A stretch of DNA of 64,000 nt from CAZOZZ01 sp965262425 (lineage in GTDB: Bacteria > Acidobacteriota > Terriglobia > 20CM-2-55-15), in assembly GCA_965262425.1 (NCBI GenBank), contig OZ253536.1, forward strand, positions 930,001-994,000, in the 5' to 3' direction. The translations under genes and the position numbers were made by a program. Shown in pieces: positions 1-8,331 of the stretch. Numbering within the stretch: position 1 is the first letter of the stretch; each line of letters starts with the position of its first letter. A model generated the notes under the pieces. That model did not search any database. It was not told the DNA's origin and saw only the letters and a list, made by a program, of their open reading frames with translations.

Positions 1-1
1 G

Positions 2-256
2 AAGGGTTTTGTGGTCAAGCTCATCGTGAATGAGACCCTGTGGCTGTGCGCTGTTGGCATTGTCATCGGCCTCGGATTCAGCTTTGGAATCGCCGCCCTT
101 GTCCAACAGCTCTTCCCCACGCTGGTCATCATGATCCCTCCGAACTGGATTCTTCGAGCGACGATCCTGGCCCTGCTCAGCGGCATCTTCGGTTCGATCT
201 ATCCATCATTCCGCGCGGCCGGGCACGACCCTGTCGAGGCCCTCGCCTATGAGTAG
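2..256 (+). CDS. FtsX/MacB-type ABC transporter permease, C-terminal fragment
   Basis: This reading frame enters from the left edge of the window and ends at a TAG at 254-256, so only about the last 84 residues are seen. They contain two hydrophobic membrane segments and end in YPSFRAAGHDPVEALAYE, the usual C-terminal signature of FtsX-domain permeases (MacB, LolC/E relatives). The next gene on the same strand is a LolD/MacB-type ATPase, so the two probably form one ABC transporter in the inner membrane that acts on a lipoprotein or other envelope substrate. A repeat of about 180 bp lies between the two genes. The substrate cannot be told from this fragment. Confidence 0.85.
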   Translation, partial: KGFVVKLIVNETLWLCAVGIVIGLGFSFGIAALVQQLFPTLVIMIPPNWILRATILALLSGIFGSIYPSFRAAGHDPVEALAYE

Positions 257-259
257 GCT

Positions 260-442
260 CAGGGTTCGCTCAAGAATAGCTTCACAGAATTGGCGCCCAG
301 ATTCGCGTCAGATTCGGTTGCGACCGATTGAGCAGACCGGAGGAATAGGCTGCTATTTCGAGGATCTGCGATTGAGGAGCGGCCGAAGATGGCGTGAATC
401 TGGGGTGCCAAAATGTGAAGCTATTCTTGAGTGGGCCCTTAG
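260..442. repeat. Repeat family A, copy 1 (~180 bp, inverted ends)
   Basis: Intergenic element whose ends are inverted copies of each other (GGTTCGCTCAAGAATAGCTT at the left, AGCTATTCTTGAGTGGGCCC at the right). Near full-length copies are at 35357-35538 and 42832-43012, and fragments are at 2393-2408 and 25663-25713. It separates the permease from its ATPase. No coding potential is apparent. Confidence 0.85.
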
Positions 443-466
443 TGACCGCTGCGGTCGAGGGTGTTG

Positions 467-1213
467 ATGACAAGGCTGCTTGAAACATTCAATTTAACAA
501 AGACTTACAGGACGGGAGCGCTTGATGTCGAAGCGCTCCGGGGAGTCGATCTTCGCGTTGAGGCGGGGGAGATGCTGGCTGTCATGGGCCCGTCCGGGTG
601 TGGCAAGTCGTCGCTCATGCACATCCTGGGTGCGATGACCCAGCCGACCGGCGGAGAAGTTCGACTGGAGGGAGTCAACCTCGCCGACATGGACGACCGG
701 ATGCGCACCGAGTTCAGGCGTGACAAGGTTGGATTCGTTTTTCAGAAGTTCAACCTGCTACCCACGCTCACGGCTCGAGCCAATATCGAGATCGCACGGC
801 ACATTCAGAGGAGCCGGGGCGATTCGGAAGTGGATGCCCGTTTGTCGGAGATCCTCAGGATGTTGAATATTGAGGACAAGATGGCCCGCCGGCCCGCTGA
901 ACTCTCGGGCGGTGAACAGCAACGCGTCGCCATTGCCCGGGCCGTCGTGAAGCATCCTTCGATCCTTCTGGCCGACGAGCCGACTGGAAACCTCGATTCG
1001 AAAAACTCCGATATCGTTCTCGAGATGTTTCGGGAGTTGAACCGGAAGTTCGGACAGACGATAATCCTTGTGACACACAATCCTGAACTTGCGACCTTCA
1101 CCGACCGGGTCGTTGAGATGCGAGACGGCAGGATCGCCAATGACGGATCCGCCGAGGATTGGGTTGCCGCGGAATCGAAACTGTTATCGGAGTCGTTAGC
1201 GGGGCGTTCATGA
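467..1213 (+). CDS. LolD/MacB-type ABC transporter ATP-binding protein
   Basis: ATPase subunit that would power the adjacent FtsX-type permease at the inner membrane. Visible motifs are Walker A GPSGCGKSS near residue 41, Q-loop FVFQKFN, ABC signature LSGGEQQRVAIARA, Walker B ILLADEPTGNLDS and the switch histidine in VTHN. The GNLDS sequence after Walker B is typical of the LolD/MacB/FtsE group. The ATG at 467 has a GAGGG six bases upstream. An in-frame GTG at 461 sits too close to that site. Its stop overlaps the start of the next gene (ATGA), so the genes are translationally coupled. About 248 residues, normal for the family. Substrate inferred only from the LolA-like gene downstream. Confidence 0.93.
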   Translation: MTRLLETFNLTKTYRTGALDVEALRGVDLRVEAGEMLAVMGPSGCGKSSLMHILGAMTQPTGGEVRLEGVNLADMDDRMRTEFRRDKVGFVFQKFNLLPTLTARANIEIARHIQRSRGDSEVDARLSEILRMLNIEDKMARRPAELSGGEQQRVAIARAVVKHPSILLADEPTGNLDSKNSDIVLEMFRELNRKFGQTIILVTHNPELATFTDRVVEMRDGRIANDGSAEDWVAAESKLLSESLAGRS

Positions 1214-1578
1214 GAAAGTGGATTTTCTGGTCGTTCGAGCGGGGTTCGTTCCAGTATGACGTGCTGTGCGGTCTCATATTGATCGCGATGTTCTCAATCC
1301 CCCCGACCCTGTTCAACGATCGGCCCGATTACATGCGTTTGGGCGGTGATGACCCAATCCAGAGTAATCGTGATGATGACGGAGACATGGTCTACACCGT
1401 CAAAGTAAACGTGGGGTTTGGTGCCGACAAAGGGGAAGTGGAGAAGGCGGCGCGTGGCCGGCTTCGTACCTTCCTCGATGCAGATGATGCAGTGGATGTC
1501 TTCGAGGTCGACCGGGTGGAGCCTGTGTACAATATCCGTGGCGGTCTGGCTGCCTATTCCTTCTGGGTTGCACAGTGA
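1210..1578 (+). CDS. Small membrane protein of unknown function in Lol-like operon
   Basis: A 122-residue protein starting MRKWIFWSFERGSFQYDV, followed by one hydrophobic segment (about residues 17-33) and a mostly polar C-terminal domain of about 85 residues with a heavy-metal-associated-like alternation of short strands and helices. I do not recognise a named family. It overlaps the ATPase upstream by four bases and the LolA-like gene downstream by four bases (GTGA), so all three are translationally coupled. That placement suggests an accessory membrane factor of the transporter or of lipoprotein release. Function is inference only. Confidence 0.8.
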   Translation: MRKWIFWSFERGSFQYDVLCGLILIAMFSIPPTLFNDRPDYMRLGGDDPIQSNRDDDGDMVYTVKVNVGFGADKGEVEKAARGRLRTFLDADDAVDVFEVDRVEPVYNIRGGLAAYSFWVAQ

Positions 1579-2261
1579 GATATGTTCAAACAAGCCTGCT
1601 CGTATCGCTCTTGATCTTGGCTGGAGCCGGCACGATGAACGCCGGGGCCCAACTTTCACTCGACGCGGTTCTGACACGAATGGCGGCCGTGGGCCGGGAA
1701 TTTTGCAGTCTTGAAGCCGACATCGAGCGGACCCACGTCGTTGTCATCGTCGACGATCACAGCCCGTCTTCAGGGAAGGTCTATTTCGAGGCCAAAGGCG
1801 ACGACAGTCGGATTCGGATGGCTATGGATAAGCCGGCCCCCACGGATCTGCTCGTCGCTGACGGCAAGGCGCAGATCTACAACCCCCGCACCAATGTCGT
1901 TCAGGAATTCGATCTCGGTGACGACCCGCTGGTCGTGCAGGGCTTGGTGCTCGGCTATGGCCCATCCGCGGTGGACTTGATGACGCAATACGAAGTGACG
2001 CTCGGGGGCGAAGAAACCGTCGATGGCATCTCCACCGCCGTCCTCGATCTCAAGCCCCGATCGGAACGAGTGTTGGGAATGTTTTCGTTGTTCCGACTCT
2101 GGGTTGATCAGACGCGATGGGTTCCCCTTCAGGCCAGGCTGACCGAGGCGGGTGGCGATTACTCCCTCGTGAAGTATTCGAACATCAAAACCAACGAGCG
2201 CATTTCCGGCTCGAGGTTCGACCTCAAACTCCCCAAAAACGTCCAGATAATCCGTCCATAG
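1575..2261 (+). CDS. LolA-like outer-membrane lipoprotein carrier / sorting protein
   Basis: A 228-residue secreted protein with an N-terminal signal sequence (residues about 1-25, hydrophobic core LLVSLLILAGAG). A LolA/LolB-type fold is suggested by the pattern of strands, the YNPRTNVVQEF segment and the conserved closing region with YSNIKTNERI and FDLKLP. LolA ferries lipoproteins through the periplasm. Linked to a LolD-like ATPase and an FtsX permease, this gene completes a lipoprotein-trafficking-like module. The start is GTG at 1575, overlapping the previous stop. Assignment to the LolA superfamily is fairly sure, the exact cargo is not. Confidence 0.8.
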   Translation: MRYVQTSLLVSLLILAGAGTMNAGAQLSLDAVLTRMAAVGREFCSLEADIERTHVVVIVDDHSPSSGKVYFEAKGDDSRIRMAMDKPAPTDLLVADGKAQIYNPRTNVVQEFDLGDDPLVVQGLVLGYGPSAVDLMTQYEVTLGGEETVDGISTAVLDLKPRSERVLGMFSLFRLWVDQTRWVPLQARLTEAGGDYSLVKYSNIKTNERISGSRFDLKLPKNVQIIRP

Positions 2262-2305
2262 CGTCGAACCTCGGCCTGCATGTCACAGGGCTTTACCCAT
2301 CAATG

Positions 2306-2455
2306 TTTTCGACGCAGAGGCGCAAAGACGCAAAGGGGGATTTGTTCCCACTGGTGGCGCCATCAAACGTCTTGGCAGCTCCTGTGCAGAGGCCCGCTCA
2401 AGAATAGCTAAGCGAAGAAAACAAACTCTGCGTCTTTGCGCCTCTGCGTCGAAAG
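2306..2455. repeat. Palindromic CGCAGAGGCGCAAAGACGC repeat (family C), with nested family A end
   Basis: Two inverted arms (GACGCAGAGGCGCAAAGACG at 2311 and TCTTTGCGCCTCTGCGTCGA at 2433) separated by about 100 bp. The spacer contains a 16-base solo end of repeat family A (CCGCTCAAGAATAGCT around 2396). It lies between the convergent lolA-like and phosphatidyltransferase genes and could fold into a hairpin acting as a transcription barrier. Confidence 0.75.
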
Positions 2456-2521
2456 CTCTATCGTACCTACGAAATGTGACAGTTCTGTGTGACAGTTCTG
2501 GTGGATTGGGACAGGATAGGT

Positions 2522-3208
2522 TCAGGTTTGCAGGCTGGCTTTAGCGGATAACTTGGCTTGTTCGTCGGTGGATGGGTTCGTTTTTTCTTTTTCGATCTGT
2601 ATCTGGAGATCCTGTTTTTCGAGCCGTGACGCTTCAGTCCACGTGTACCAGATCCGCTGGACGACGGTCCAGTTGGTCAGGATGGCCATGATCCAGAGGG
2701 CTACCGCCAATCTGTCGGTGAGGGCGCCGATGACCAGCAGGACGATCCGTTCGGCACGTTCGAGGAAGCCGACTTTGCACGCCGGGATGAGGGACTCGGC
2801 GCGGGCCCGCGTGTAGCTGGTCATGACCGAACCGATGATGACCATTCCGGTCAGGCCCAGGTAGAACATGCGGTCCATCTTGGCGTACCAGAGCATCAGG
2901 CCGAACAACATCAGCATGTCCGAGTAGCGGTCGACGACCGAATCGAGGAAGGCACCGAATCGAGTTTCCCTGTTTGTGACCCGTGCGACAGCCCCATCGA
3001 GCATGTCGAAGACACCGGCGAACAGTACGACGAGCCCCGCCCAGAAGAACATTCCTTTTGCGAAGCACACGGTTGCGGCGATATTGATGCCGAGTCCGGT
3101 GAAGGTGAGAAAGTTGGGGTTGACGCGGTACTGCGAGAGCCGCCGTACAAGAAAGTCCTGAGCCTTCTTACCGACCTTGCCGATTCTTCCGCTGATGTGA
3201 AATGACAT
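2522..3208 (-). CDS. CDP-alcohol phosphatidyltransferase family protein
   Basis: Integral membrane enzyme of 228 residues that transfers a phosphatidyl group from CDP-diacylglycerol to an alcohol. The family motif D-G-x2-A-R-x8-G-x3-D-x3-D is complete in DMLDGAVARVTNRETRFGAF followed by LDSVVDRYSD. About five to six hydrophobic segments are visible. The C-terminal 35 residues are charged and probably cytoplasmic. The acceptor alcohol (glycerol phosphate, inositol phosphate or other) cannot be assigned from sequence. Length is somewhat above PgsA and closer to the archaetidylinositol-phosphate-synthase-like branch. Confidence 0.88.
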   Translation of the reverse strand: MSFHISGRIGKVGKKAQDFLVRRLSQYRVNPNFLTFTGLGINIAATVCFAKGMFFWAGLVVLFAGVFDMLDGAVARVTNRETRFGAFLDSVVDRYSDMLMLFGLMLWYAKMDRMFYLGLTGMVIIGSVMTSYTRARAESLIPACKVGFLERAERIVLLVIGALTDRLAVALWIMAILTNWTVVQRIWYTWTEASRLEKQDLQIQIEKEKTNPSTDEQAKLSAKASLQT

Positions 3209-3292
3209 CGATTGTTTGGCGTTCGTCGTCGCGAAAAGGACGGTCTCTCCGGAAAGAGATTTTACGCTAAATCGCCGTTTTGGACAATTGCC

Positions 3293-3760
3293 CTATTCGT
3301 CATGGATTGTCGTGAAGCTGACGATCTCGAAACTGCGAGCGCCGCTCGGGATCCGGACATCCACCGTGTCACCATCGCGTTTGCCAAGCAGGCTTCGGCC
3401 GATCGGTGACGTTGTGGATATCGCGCCTTCGGCCACGTCGGAGTCTTCGGTTGTGACGAGCCGGTAACGCACCTCTTCTTCCTTTTCGATGTCGAACAAG
3501 ACGACCCTGGACCCCAGGGAGATTCGATCATGCGGGATTTTGGACATATCGATCATTGCGAGGTCGGACAAGCGTTGCTGGAGCTGGCCGAGTCGAGTCC
3601 GGACGAATTCCTGGCGCTCCTTGGCTGTCTGGTACTCGGCGTTTTCCCGTAAGTCGCCCATCGCCAGCGCCAGCTTCAATGCCCGAGGGAGCTCAGTGGT
3701 CAGCTCTTTCTGGAGGACACGGATCTGGTCTTCAAGTTTCTTTGTTATGTCCAACGCCAT
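3293..3760 (-). CDS. GreA/GreB-family transcription elongation factor
   Basis: A 155-residue Gre factor that would stimulate transcript cleavage by backtracked RNA polymerase. The N-terminal coiled coil carries the acidic tip motif MGDLRENAEYQTAKERQEF, with the D and E residues that coordinate Mg2+ in the polymerase secondary channel. The C-terminal FKBP-like domain follows (SRVVLFDIEKEEEVRYRLV to GKRDGDTVDVRIP). Length matches GreA (about 158). It lies 23 bp beyond the mlaD stop on the same strand, so may be cotranscribed. GreA versus GreB was not resolved. Confidence 0.92.
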   Translation of the reverse strand: MALDITKKLEDQIRVLQKELTTELPRALKLALAMGDLRENAEYQTAKERQEFVRTRLGQLQQRLSDLAMIDMSKIPHDRISLGSRVVLFDIEKEEEVRYRLVTTEDSDVAEGAISTTSPIGRSLLGKRDGDTVDVRIPSGARSFEIVSFTTIHDE

Positions 3761-3783
3761 GGGACATCCCCCCGTGTTATGGG

Positions 3784-4860
3784 TCAGAAGAGTCTGAAGT
3801 TGATCGTCATGAATTTGTTGGGATCCTGCCTGAAATCGTACACCAGCTTGAGTAGTTCCGATATCGTCTGATTCACATTGTTGTACAGAGCTGGATCATT
3901 TATCAATTTGCCGGCGGTGCCTTCACTGTTGGTCACGCTGGAAACCATCGTCGTGATGCCTTCGAGAGCGTCGCGAGCGTCGTTGAAGAGAGTTTCGTCC
4001 TTGCTGAGAAGCCCGAGAGTCCCTTCGCCGTCTTCGAGTCGCTCCACGACGACGTTGGCGCGGGCGATGAGTTCGTTGACGTTGTCGAAAACCGACGGGT
4101 CATTGATGAACTTCGCTAATGTCCCTTCTCCACCCTCGACCTTCGCCACGATACTTTCCATCTGCGACAGGGTTTCCGTGATGCGGTCATACAACGCCGG
4201 GTCGGACATGAGCTGTCCAACGGTGCCCGGCCCGGTCCTCGCGTCCTTGATGAGCAGGTTGATTTCCTCGACTGTCGCGTTGGCGTTGTCGAAGATGGCC
4301 GTGTCGGTCAGCAGGAGGCCCAAGGTTCCTTCGCCCTCCCGGATCCGGGCCGCGATCTCCGATACCTGGTCGCTGAGAGCTGCCAGGTTGGCTACGATGT
4401 CGTTGGTCCCGGTGATGATCCGGCCGATGTCACCTGCTTCCTCTCCCTGGATCGAGCCTCCGTCGCTGACGACGTCGCCGACTCCCGGTCCCCGTGCGAT
4501 GTCGACCTTGCTGTCGCCGAGCAGCCCGATCGTACCAATGGTGACCAGCGAGTCTTCACGAATGAGCTGCTGGAAATCCAAGTCGATGCTCATGTCTACC
4601 GCCACAGACCGTTCCGGTTCGGGAAACTCGGTGAGCCGGACGGCCTGGACGTTCCCGACGGTGACACCTTCCAGATGCACGTCGGCTCCGTTGTTCATTC
4701 CATTCGCGGAGCTGAAATAGGCGGTCACCGTATATTTCGGTGTGAAGAAACCCCTCTCGCCGCCCACGAAGAAGATTGCCGCTGCCAGAAGCCCGAAACT
4801 GACGACTACGAGGAGACCTACACGTAGCTCGACCCAAGCCAACGATTGACGCCTTGCCAT
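3784..4860 (-). CDS. mlaD: MlaD-like MCE-domain phospholipid transport protein with C-terminal repeats
   Basis: Periplasmic substrate-binding subunit of a Mla/MCE lipid transporter, anchored by one N-terminal membrane helix (VGLLVVVSFGLLAAAIFFVGG). The MCE domain follows (FSSANGMNNGADVHLEGVTV). The rest of the 358-residue protein contains four or five copies of a roughly 45-residue unit built around GEGTLGLLLTDTAIFDN, GPGTVGQLMSDPALYDR, GEGTLAKFINDPSVFDN and similar. The chosen start (MARRQSL) follows AGGGGGAAAG. The upstream in-frame ATG at 4881 would overlap that site. The gene order mlaE-mlaF-mlaD supports the call. The protein ends in MTINFRLF, a hydrophobic-aromatic tail common in this clade. 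Confidence 0.9.
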   Translation of the reverse strand: MARRQSLAWVELRVGLLVVVSFGLLAAAIFFVGGERGFFTPKYTVTAYFSSANGMNNGADVHLEGVTVGNVQAVRLTEFPEPERSVAVDMSIDLDFQQLIREDSLVTIGTIGLLGDSKVDIARGPGVGDVVSDGGSIQGEEAGDIGRIITGTNDIVANLAALSDQVSEIAARIREGEGTLGLLLTDTAIFDNANATVEEINLLIKDARTGPGTVGQLMSDPALYDRITETLSQMESIVAKVEGGEGTLAKFINDPSVFDNVNELIARANVVVERLEDGEGTLGLLSKDETLFNDARDALEGITTMVSSVTNSEGTAGKLINDPALYNNVNQTISELLKLVYDFRQDPNKFMTINFRLF

Positions 4861-4885
4861 CTTTCCCCCTTTTGAACTCACAGTG

Positions 4886-5725
4886 TTAAGCTAAAAATTT
4901 CCGGATATAGGGATCTTCCGATTGACGGAGCAATTCGTCCGGCCCCTCGAAAATCGTCTTCCCGTTCTGGAGCATCACGAAGCGTGTGTGTGCGAGGCTG
5001 AACGTGCCGTCCTCGCGCCGGAATTGAATGCTGCCGTTCGATTCGTGTGCATACACGGTTGCGACGGTGAACGCATCTCTCAATCGATGCGTCACGAACA
5101 CCCCCGAAACATTTTGCGTGTCCCTCAACCGAATGATCAGCTCATTGATCTTTCTGGATGTGACAGGGTCGAGCCCCGCGGTCGGCTCATCGTACAACAT
5201 GACATGTGGCCGGGATATCAGCGCCCTGGCAAGAGCGACCCGACGCCGCATCCCGCCTGAAAGCTCGGACGGAACCTTGTCTATCGCATCGGTCAGCCCG
5301 ACGAATCCCAGCACCGTTTGGACACGCTCTTCGATCACGTCTTCCTCCATCTTCAGTTCATACAGACGGTAGGCGAGGTTGTCAAATACCGATAGGGAAT
5401 CAAACAGGCCCGCTTCCTGGAAAACCATTCCTATCTGCGGTCGGATCCGGCCCAGCCGCCGCTCGTCCATGGAGGTGATGTCCTGGCCCATGAGCAGGAC
5501 CTGCCCCTCGTCGGCTTTCTCAAGGCCCATCATCAGCTTGAGCATCGTCGATTTGCCTGAACCGCTGCCCCCGAGAATGATCTTCGTTTCGCCCCGACGT
5601 AGCCGGAAAGACACGCCATCGAGCACTTGAACATCACCGTAGTACTTGGAAACATTGCGAAGTTCGATAATGGCGTCCGTGGGGGAAAGATCCTCTGAGG
5701 CGACCGGTTCATCCAGTGTTTTCAT
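4886..5725 (-). CDS. mlaF: MlaF-like phospholipid ABC transporter ATP-binding protein
   Basis: Cytoplasmic ATPase of the Mla system that maintains outer-membrane lipid asymmetry. Walker A is GGSGSGKST, the signature LSGGMRRRVALARALI is the form typical of MlaF/MKL-type ATPases, and Walker B is VMLYDEPTAGLDP. The VTH switch histidine follows. The start is the ATG at 5725, which overlaps the mlaE stop (ATGA). The longer frame upstream lies inside mlaE. A C-terminal extension after the ATPase core (about 40 residues) contains FVMLQNGKTIFEG. 279 residues. Confidence 0.93.
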   Translation of the reverse strand: MKTLDEPVASEDLSPTDAIIELRNVSKYYGDVQVLDGVSFRLRRGETKIILGGSGSGKSTMLKLMMGLEKADEGQVLLMGQDITSMDERRLGRIRPQIGMVFQEAGLFDSLSVFDNLAYRLYELKMEEDVIEERVQTVLGFVGLTDAIDKVPSELSGGMRRRVALARALISRPHVMLYDEPTAGLDPVTSRKINELIIRLRDTQNVSGVFVTHRLRDAFTVATVYAHESNGSIQFRREDGTFSLAHTRFVMLQNGKTIFEGPDELLRQSEDPYIRKFLA

Positions 5726-6480
5726 GAATATGCCAGGATCAGCCGCGTGAGGAAAAAGTCGAATATCAGGATGAGGATCGATGAAGCCACCACGGCCTGG
5801 GTCGTGGAACGACCAACGCCTTGCGTTCCGCCATAGGTCCTCATCCCACAGTAACAACTCACAATGGCGACGGTGGCGCCGAATACGACCGGCTTCAGCA
5901 GTCCTCCGAGAAGATCCTGATTGGACAGCGCATCCCAGGCCGAATTGAGATACAGATTTGGGCTGATGTGGAGAATGAAGACGGCAACCGACAACCCGCC
6001 GATGATACCGAAGGCATCGGCTATGATCGTCAACACCGGCTGGAGGGTGAGGGTGGCCAGAATGCGCGGGACAACCAGTTTCTTGACAGGATCGGTGCCC
6101 AGAGCCCGCATTGCGTTGATCTGCTCGGTGACTTTCATCGAGCCCAGTTCGGACGCCATCCCGGAGCCGACCCTTCCCGCGACCATAAGTGCGGCCAGTA
6201 CCGGTCCCAGTTCCCGCACCAGTGACACCGAGACCAGCGAACCCGTCAACCCCACCGCGCCGAACGCGGCCAACGTCGACGCAGTCTGAAGAGTCAAAAC
6301 AGCCCCTGTGAAGAATCCGGTGAGCATGATGATTGCCAGCGAACCGACACCGACCTGATCCATCTGGATGAGGATGTCCCGAACATAGAATGGCCGTCGA
6401 AAGGCGCCCCGGATCGATTGGCCGACCAGGACCGAGATCCCCTGAACCTCGATGACCGCTTTCTTGGGATCAAGTAACAT
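5722..6480 (-). CDS. mlaE: MlaE-like ABC transporter permease
   Basis: Inner-membrane permease of 252 residues with five to six hydrophobic segments and the MlaE-family stretch RELGPVLAALMVAGRVGSGM followed by ASELGSMKVTEQINAM, which is diagnostic. It heads the mlaE-mlaF-mlaD operon and is divergent from aroC with only 61 bp between the start codons, so the two promoters share that small region. Confidence 0.93.
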   Translation of the reverse strand: MLLDPKKAVIEVQGISVLVGQSIRGAFRRPFYVRDILIQMDQVGVGSLAIIMLTGFFTGAVLTLQTASTLAAFGAVGLTGSLVSVSLVRELGPVLAALMVAGRVGSGMASELGSMKVTEQINAMRALGTDPVKKLVVPRILATLTLQPVLTIIADAFGIIGGLSVAVFILHISPNLYLNSAWDALSNQDLLGGLLKPVVFGATVAIVSCYCGMRTYGGTQGVGRSTTQAVVASSILILIFDFFLTRLILAYS

Positions 6481-6528
6481 GCCCGCAATCGTATCGGAAG
6501 ATCCCTTTTATGGTCAACAGTTAGCGGC

Positions 6529-6534
6529 TATACT
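6529..6534 (+). promoter_or_regulatory. Putative -10 element of a leaderless aroC promoter
   Basis: TATACT ends seven bases before the aroC ATG, which puts the expected transcription start at or next to the start codon. No Shine-Dalgarno sequence is present in the short region ahead of the ATG. No good -35 is seen (TTTTAT at 6506), so confidence is limited. Confidence 0.35.
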
Positions 6535-6541
6535 GACGTCG

Positions 6542-7729
6542 ATGTTCAGTTTCAAGACCGCCGGTGAGTCCCATGGCCAGGGCCTCATCACGATCGTTGA
6601 CGGCGTGCCTGCGAATCTGGATCTGGATTTTGATTTCATCGACGATGAGCTTCACCGCCGTCAGGGTGGTTTTGGGCGGGGCAGGCGAATGAAAATCGAA
6701 TCCGACAAGGTCCGGATCTTGTCCGGAGTCCGTCACGGCCGAACACTTGGCAGCCCGCTTGCCATGATGATCGAAAACCGGGATTGGACGAACTGGGAAG
6801 ACGTGATGGCCGTAGGGGCAGTGACTCCCGAGGTTGCCGCCAAGAGGCGGGTTACCCGCCCGCGACCCGGTCATGCCGATCTAACGGGTTCGCAAAAGTT
6901 CGATCAATCCGACGCCCGGAACATTCTGGAGCGTTCCAGTGCCCGGGAGACGGCCGCGAGGGTGGCGGCGGGAGCCGTCGCGAAACTGTTCCTGGCGGCT
7001 TTTGGCGTGGAGATCCTCAGTCACACCACGGCGATCGGCGCGGTTCGTCTGCCCGACGATTTTACGGTTTCCTGGGCGCAGCTCGAAGCGATCCGGGACG
7101 ATGCCGTTGTTCGGTGCGTTCTTCCGGACTATGGGGACCGGATGGTTGAGGAAATCAAGAAAGCTCAGAAAGATGGGGACACGATCGGGGGCACCTTCGA
7201 AGTCATTGCCCGAGATGTTCCCGTCGGTCTCGGCTCTCACACAGGGTGGGACCTGAAACTGGATGGCCGCTTAGCCCAGTCGGTTATGTCGATCAACGCC
7301 GTCAAGGCGGTAGAGGTCGGGGATGGAGTCCGGATCGCGTTCAGCCGTGGTTCAGTGGCGCATGACGAAATTTCCTATGATCCCGACAGCGGGCGGTTCA
7401 ACCGGCTGTCGAACAGGGCGGGAGGGATCGAGGGCGGGATGACCAACGGCGAGGACGTCCGGGTAATCGGCTACCTGAAGCCGATTCCCACGCTCAAGAA
7501 GGCGTTGCGTTCGGTCGACATGGTGTCGAAGGAACCCTTTCTGGCTCAACATGAACGCTCGGACACCTGTACGGTCCCCGCGGCCGGAGTTATCGCCGAA
7601 TCGATGGTGGCGCTCGTCCTCGCGCGATCCGTCACCGAAAAATTCGGCGGAGACTCGATCGATGAAACACTGCGAAATTACAGGGGATATCTGGAACAGT
7701 TGCGGAACTTTCCGTTGGGTGGCGAGTGA
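6542..7729 (+). CDS. aroC: Chorismate synthase
   Basis: Converts 5-enolpyruvylshikimate-3-phosphate to chorismate, the last common step of aromatic amino-acid synthesis, using reduced FMN. The protein (395 residues) begins MFSFKTAGESHGQGL, contains the second signature RSSARETAARVAAGAVAK and the third HERSDTCTVPAAGVIAESM. Both active-site histidine regions are intact. The start was chosen at 6542 because the family begins at this point. The upstream extension would run into the mlaE promoter region. No ribosome-binding site precedes it. Confidence 0.96.
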   Translation: MFSFKTAGESHGQGLITIVDGVPANLDLDFDFIDDELHRRQGGFGRGRRMKIESDKVRILSGVRHGRTLGSPLAMMIENRDWTNWEDVMAVGAVTPEVAAKRRVTRPRPGHADLTGSQKFDQSDARNILERSSARETAARVAAGAVAKLFLAAFGVEILSHTTAIGAVRLPDDFTVSWAQLEAIRDDAVVRCVLPDYGDRMVEEIKKAQKDGDTIGGTFEVIARDVPVGLGSHTGWDLKLDGRLAQSVMSINAVKAVEVGDGVRIAFSRGSVAHDEISYDPDSGRFNRLSNRAGGIEGGMTNGEDVRVIGYLKPIPTLKKALRSVDMVSKEPFLAQHERSDTCTVPAAGVIAESMVALVLARSVTEKFGGDSIDETLRNYRGYLEQLRNFPLGGE

Positions 7730-7812
7730 TATCAGACCCGGGATGTTAGGATGACCGAAAGAGTGGGTAGTGGGTATCTTTATCTGCAAACTTCCCGCCA
7801 CCCGGACTGACC

Positions 7813-8322
7813 ATGGATAGAAAGATTGTGCGTTACGGCGAAGCGGTCCTGGAGCAGGTTGCCGACGAGGTGCGGAACATCACCGATGCCGAGGTGCAGC
7901 TTGTTCAGGACATGGTGGACACCATGTACAAGGCCCCCGGTGTGGGCCTGGCTGCCCCTCAGGTTGGCGTTGCCCAGCGCATCATGGTGACGGATACGAG
8001 CGGGAGCGAAAAGGATGACAATCTGCTCGTGATCATCAATCCCGAGATCGTTTCCACCGATGGCGAACAGTATGAAGAAGAAGGGTGCTTGAGCATACCC
8101 GGCTTCACCGAACGGGTCCGGCGCCCGAAGAAGATCGTGGTTCGGGGGGTGGACATGGATGGGCGCGAAATTATTCTCGAAGGCCAGGATCTGCTGGCCC
8201 GCGCGTTTTGTCACGAAATGGACCACCTCAACGGCGTTCTGTTCCTGGATCATCTCAGCTTCATCAAGCGAGACCTCATCAAGCGTAAGATACGGAAGCG
8301 GGTCAAGCAGGACGACTGGTAG
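7813..8322 (+). CDS. def: Peptide deformylase
   Basis: Removes the N-formyl group from nascent proteins. All three motifs are present: motif I GVGLAAPQVG, motif II EGCLSIPG (metal-binding Cys) and motif III HEMDHLNG (HExxH metal-binding and catalytic residues). 169 residues, normal length. It lies nine bases ahead of fmt, whose product adds the formyl group on initiator tRNA, giving the classic def-fmt pair. Confidence 0.97.
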   Translation: MDRKIVRYGEAVLEQVADEVRNITDAEVQLVQDMVDTMYKAPGVGLAAPQVGVAQRIMVTDTSGSEKDDNLLVIINPEIVSTDGEQYEEEGCLSIPGFTERVRRPKKIVVRGVDMDGREIILEGQDLLARAFCHEMDHLNGVLFLDHLSFIKRDLIKRKIRKRVKQDDW

Positions 8323-8331
8323 CTAGCCGAG

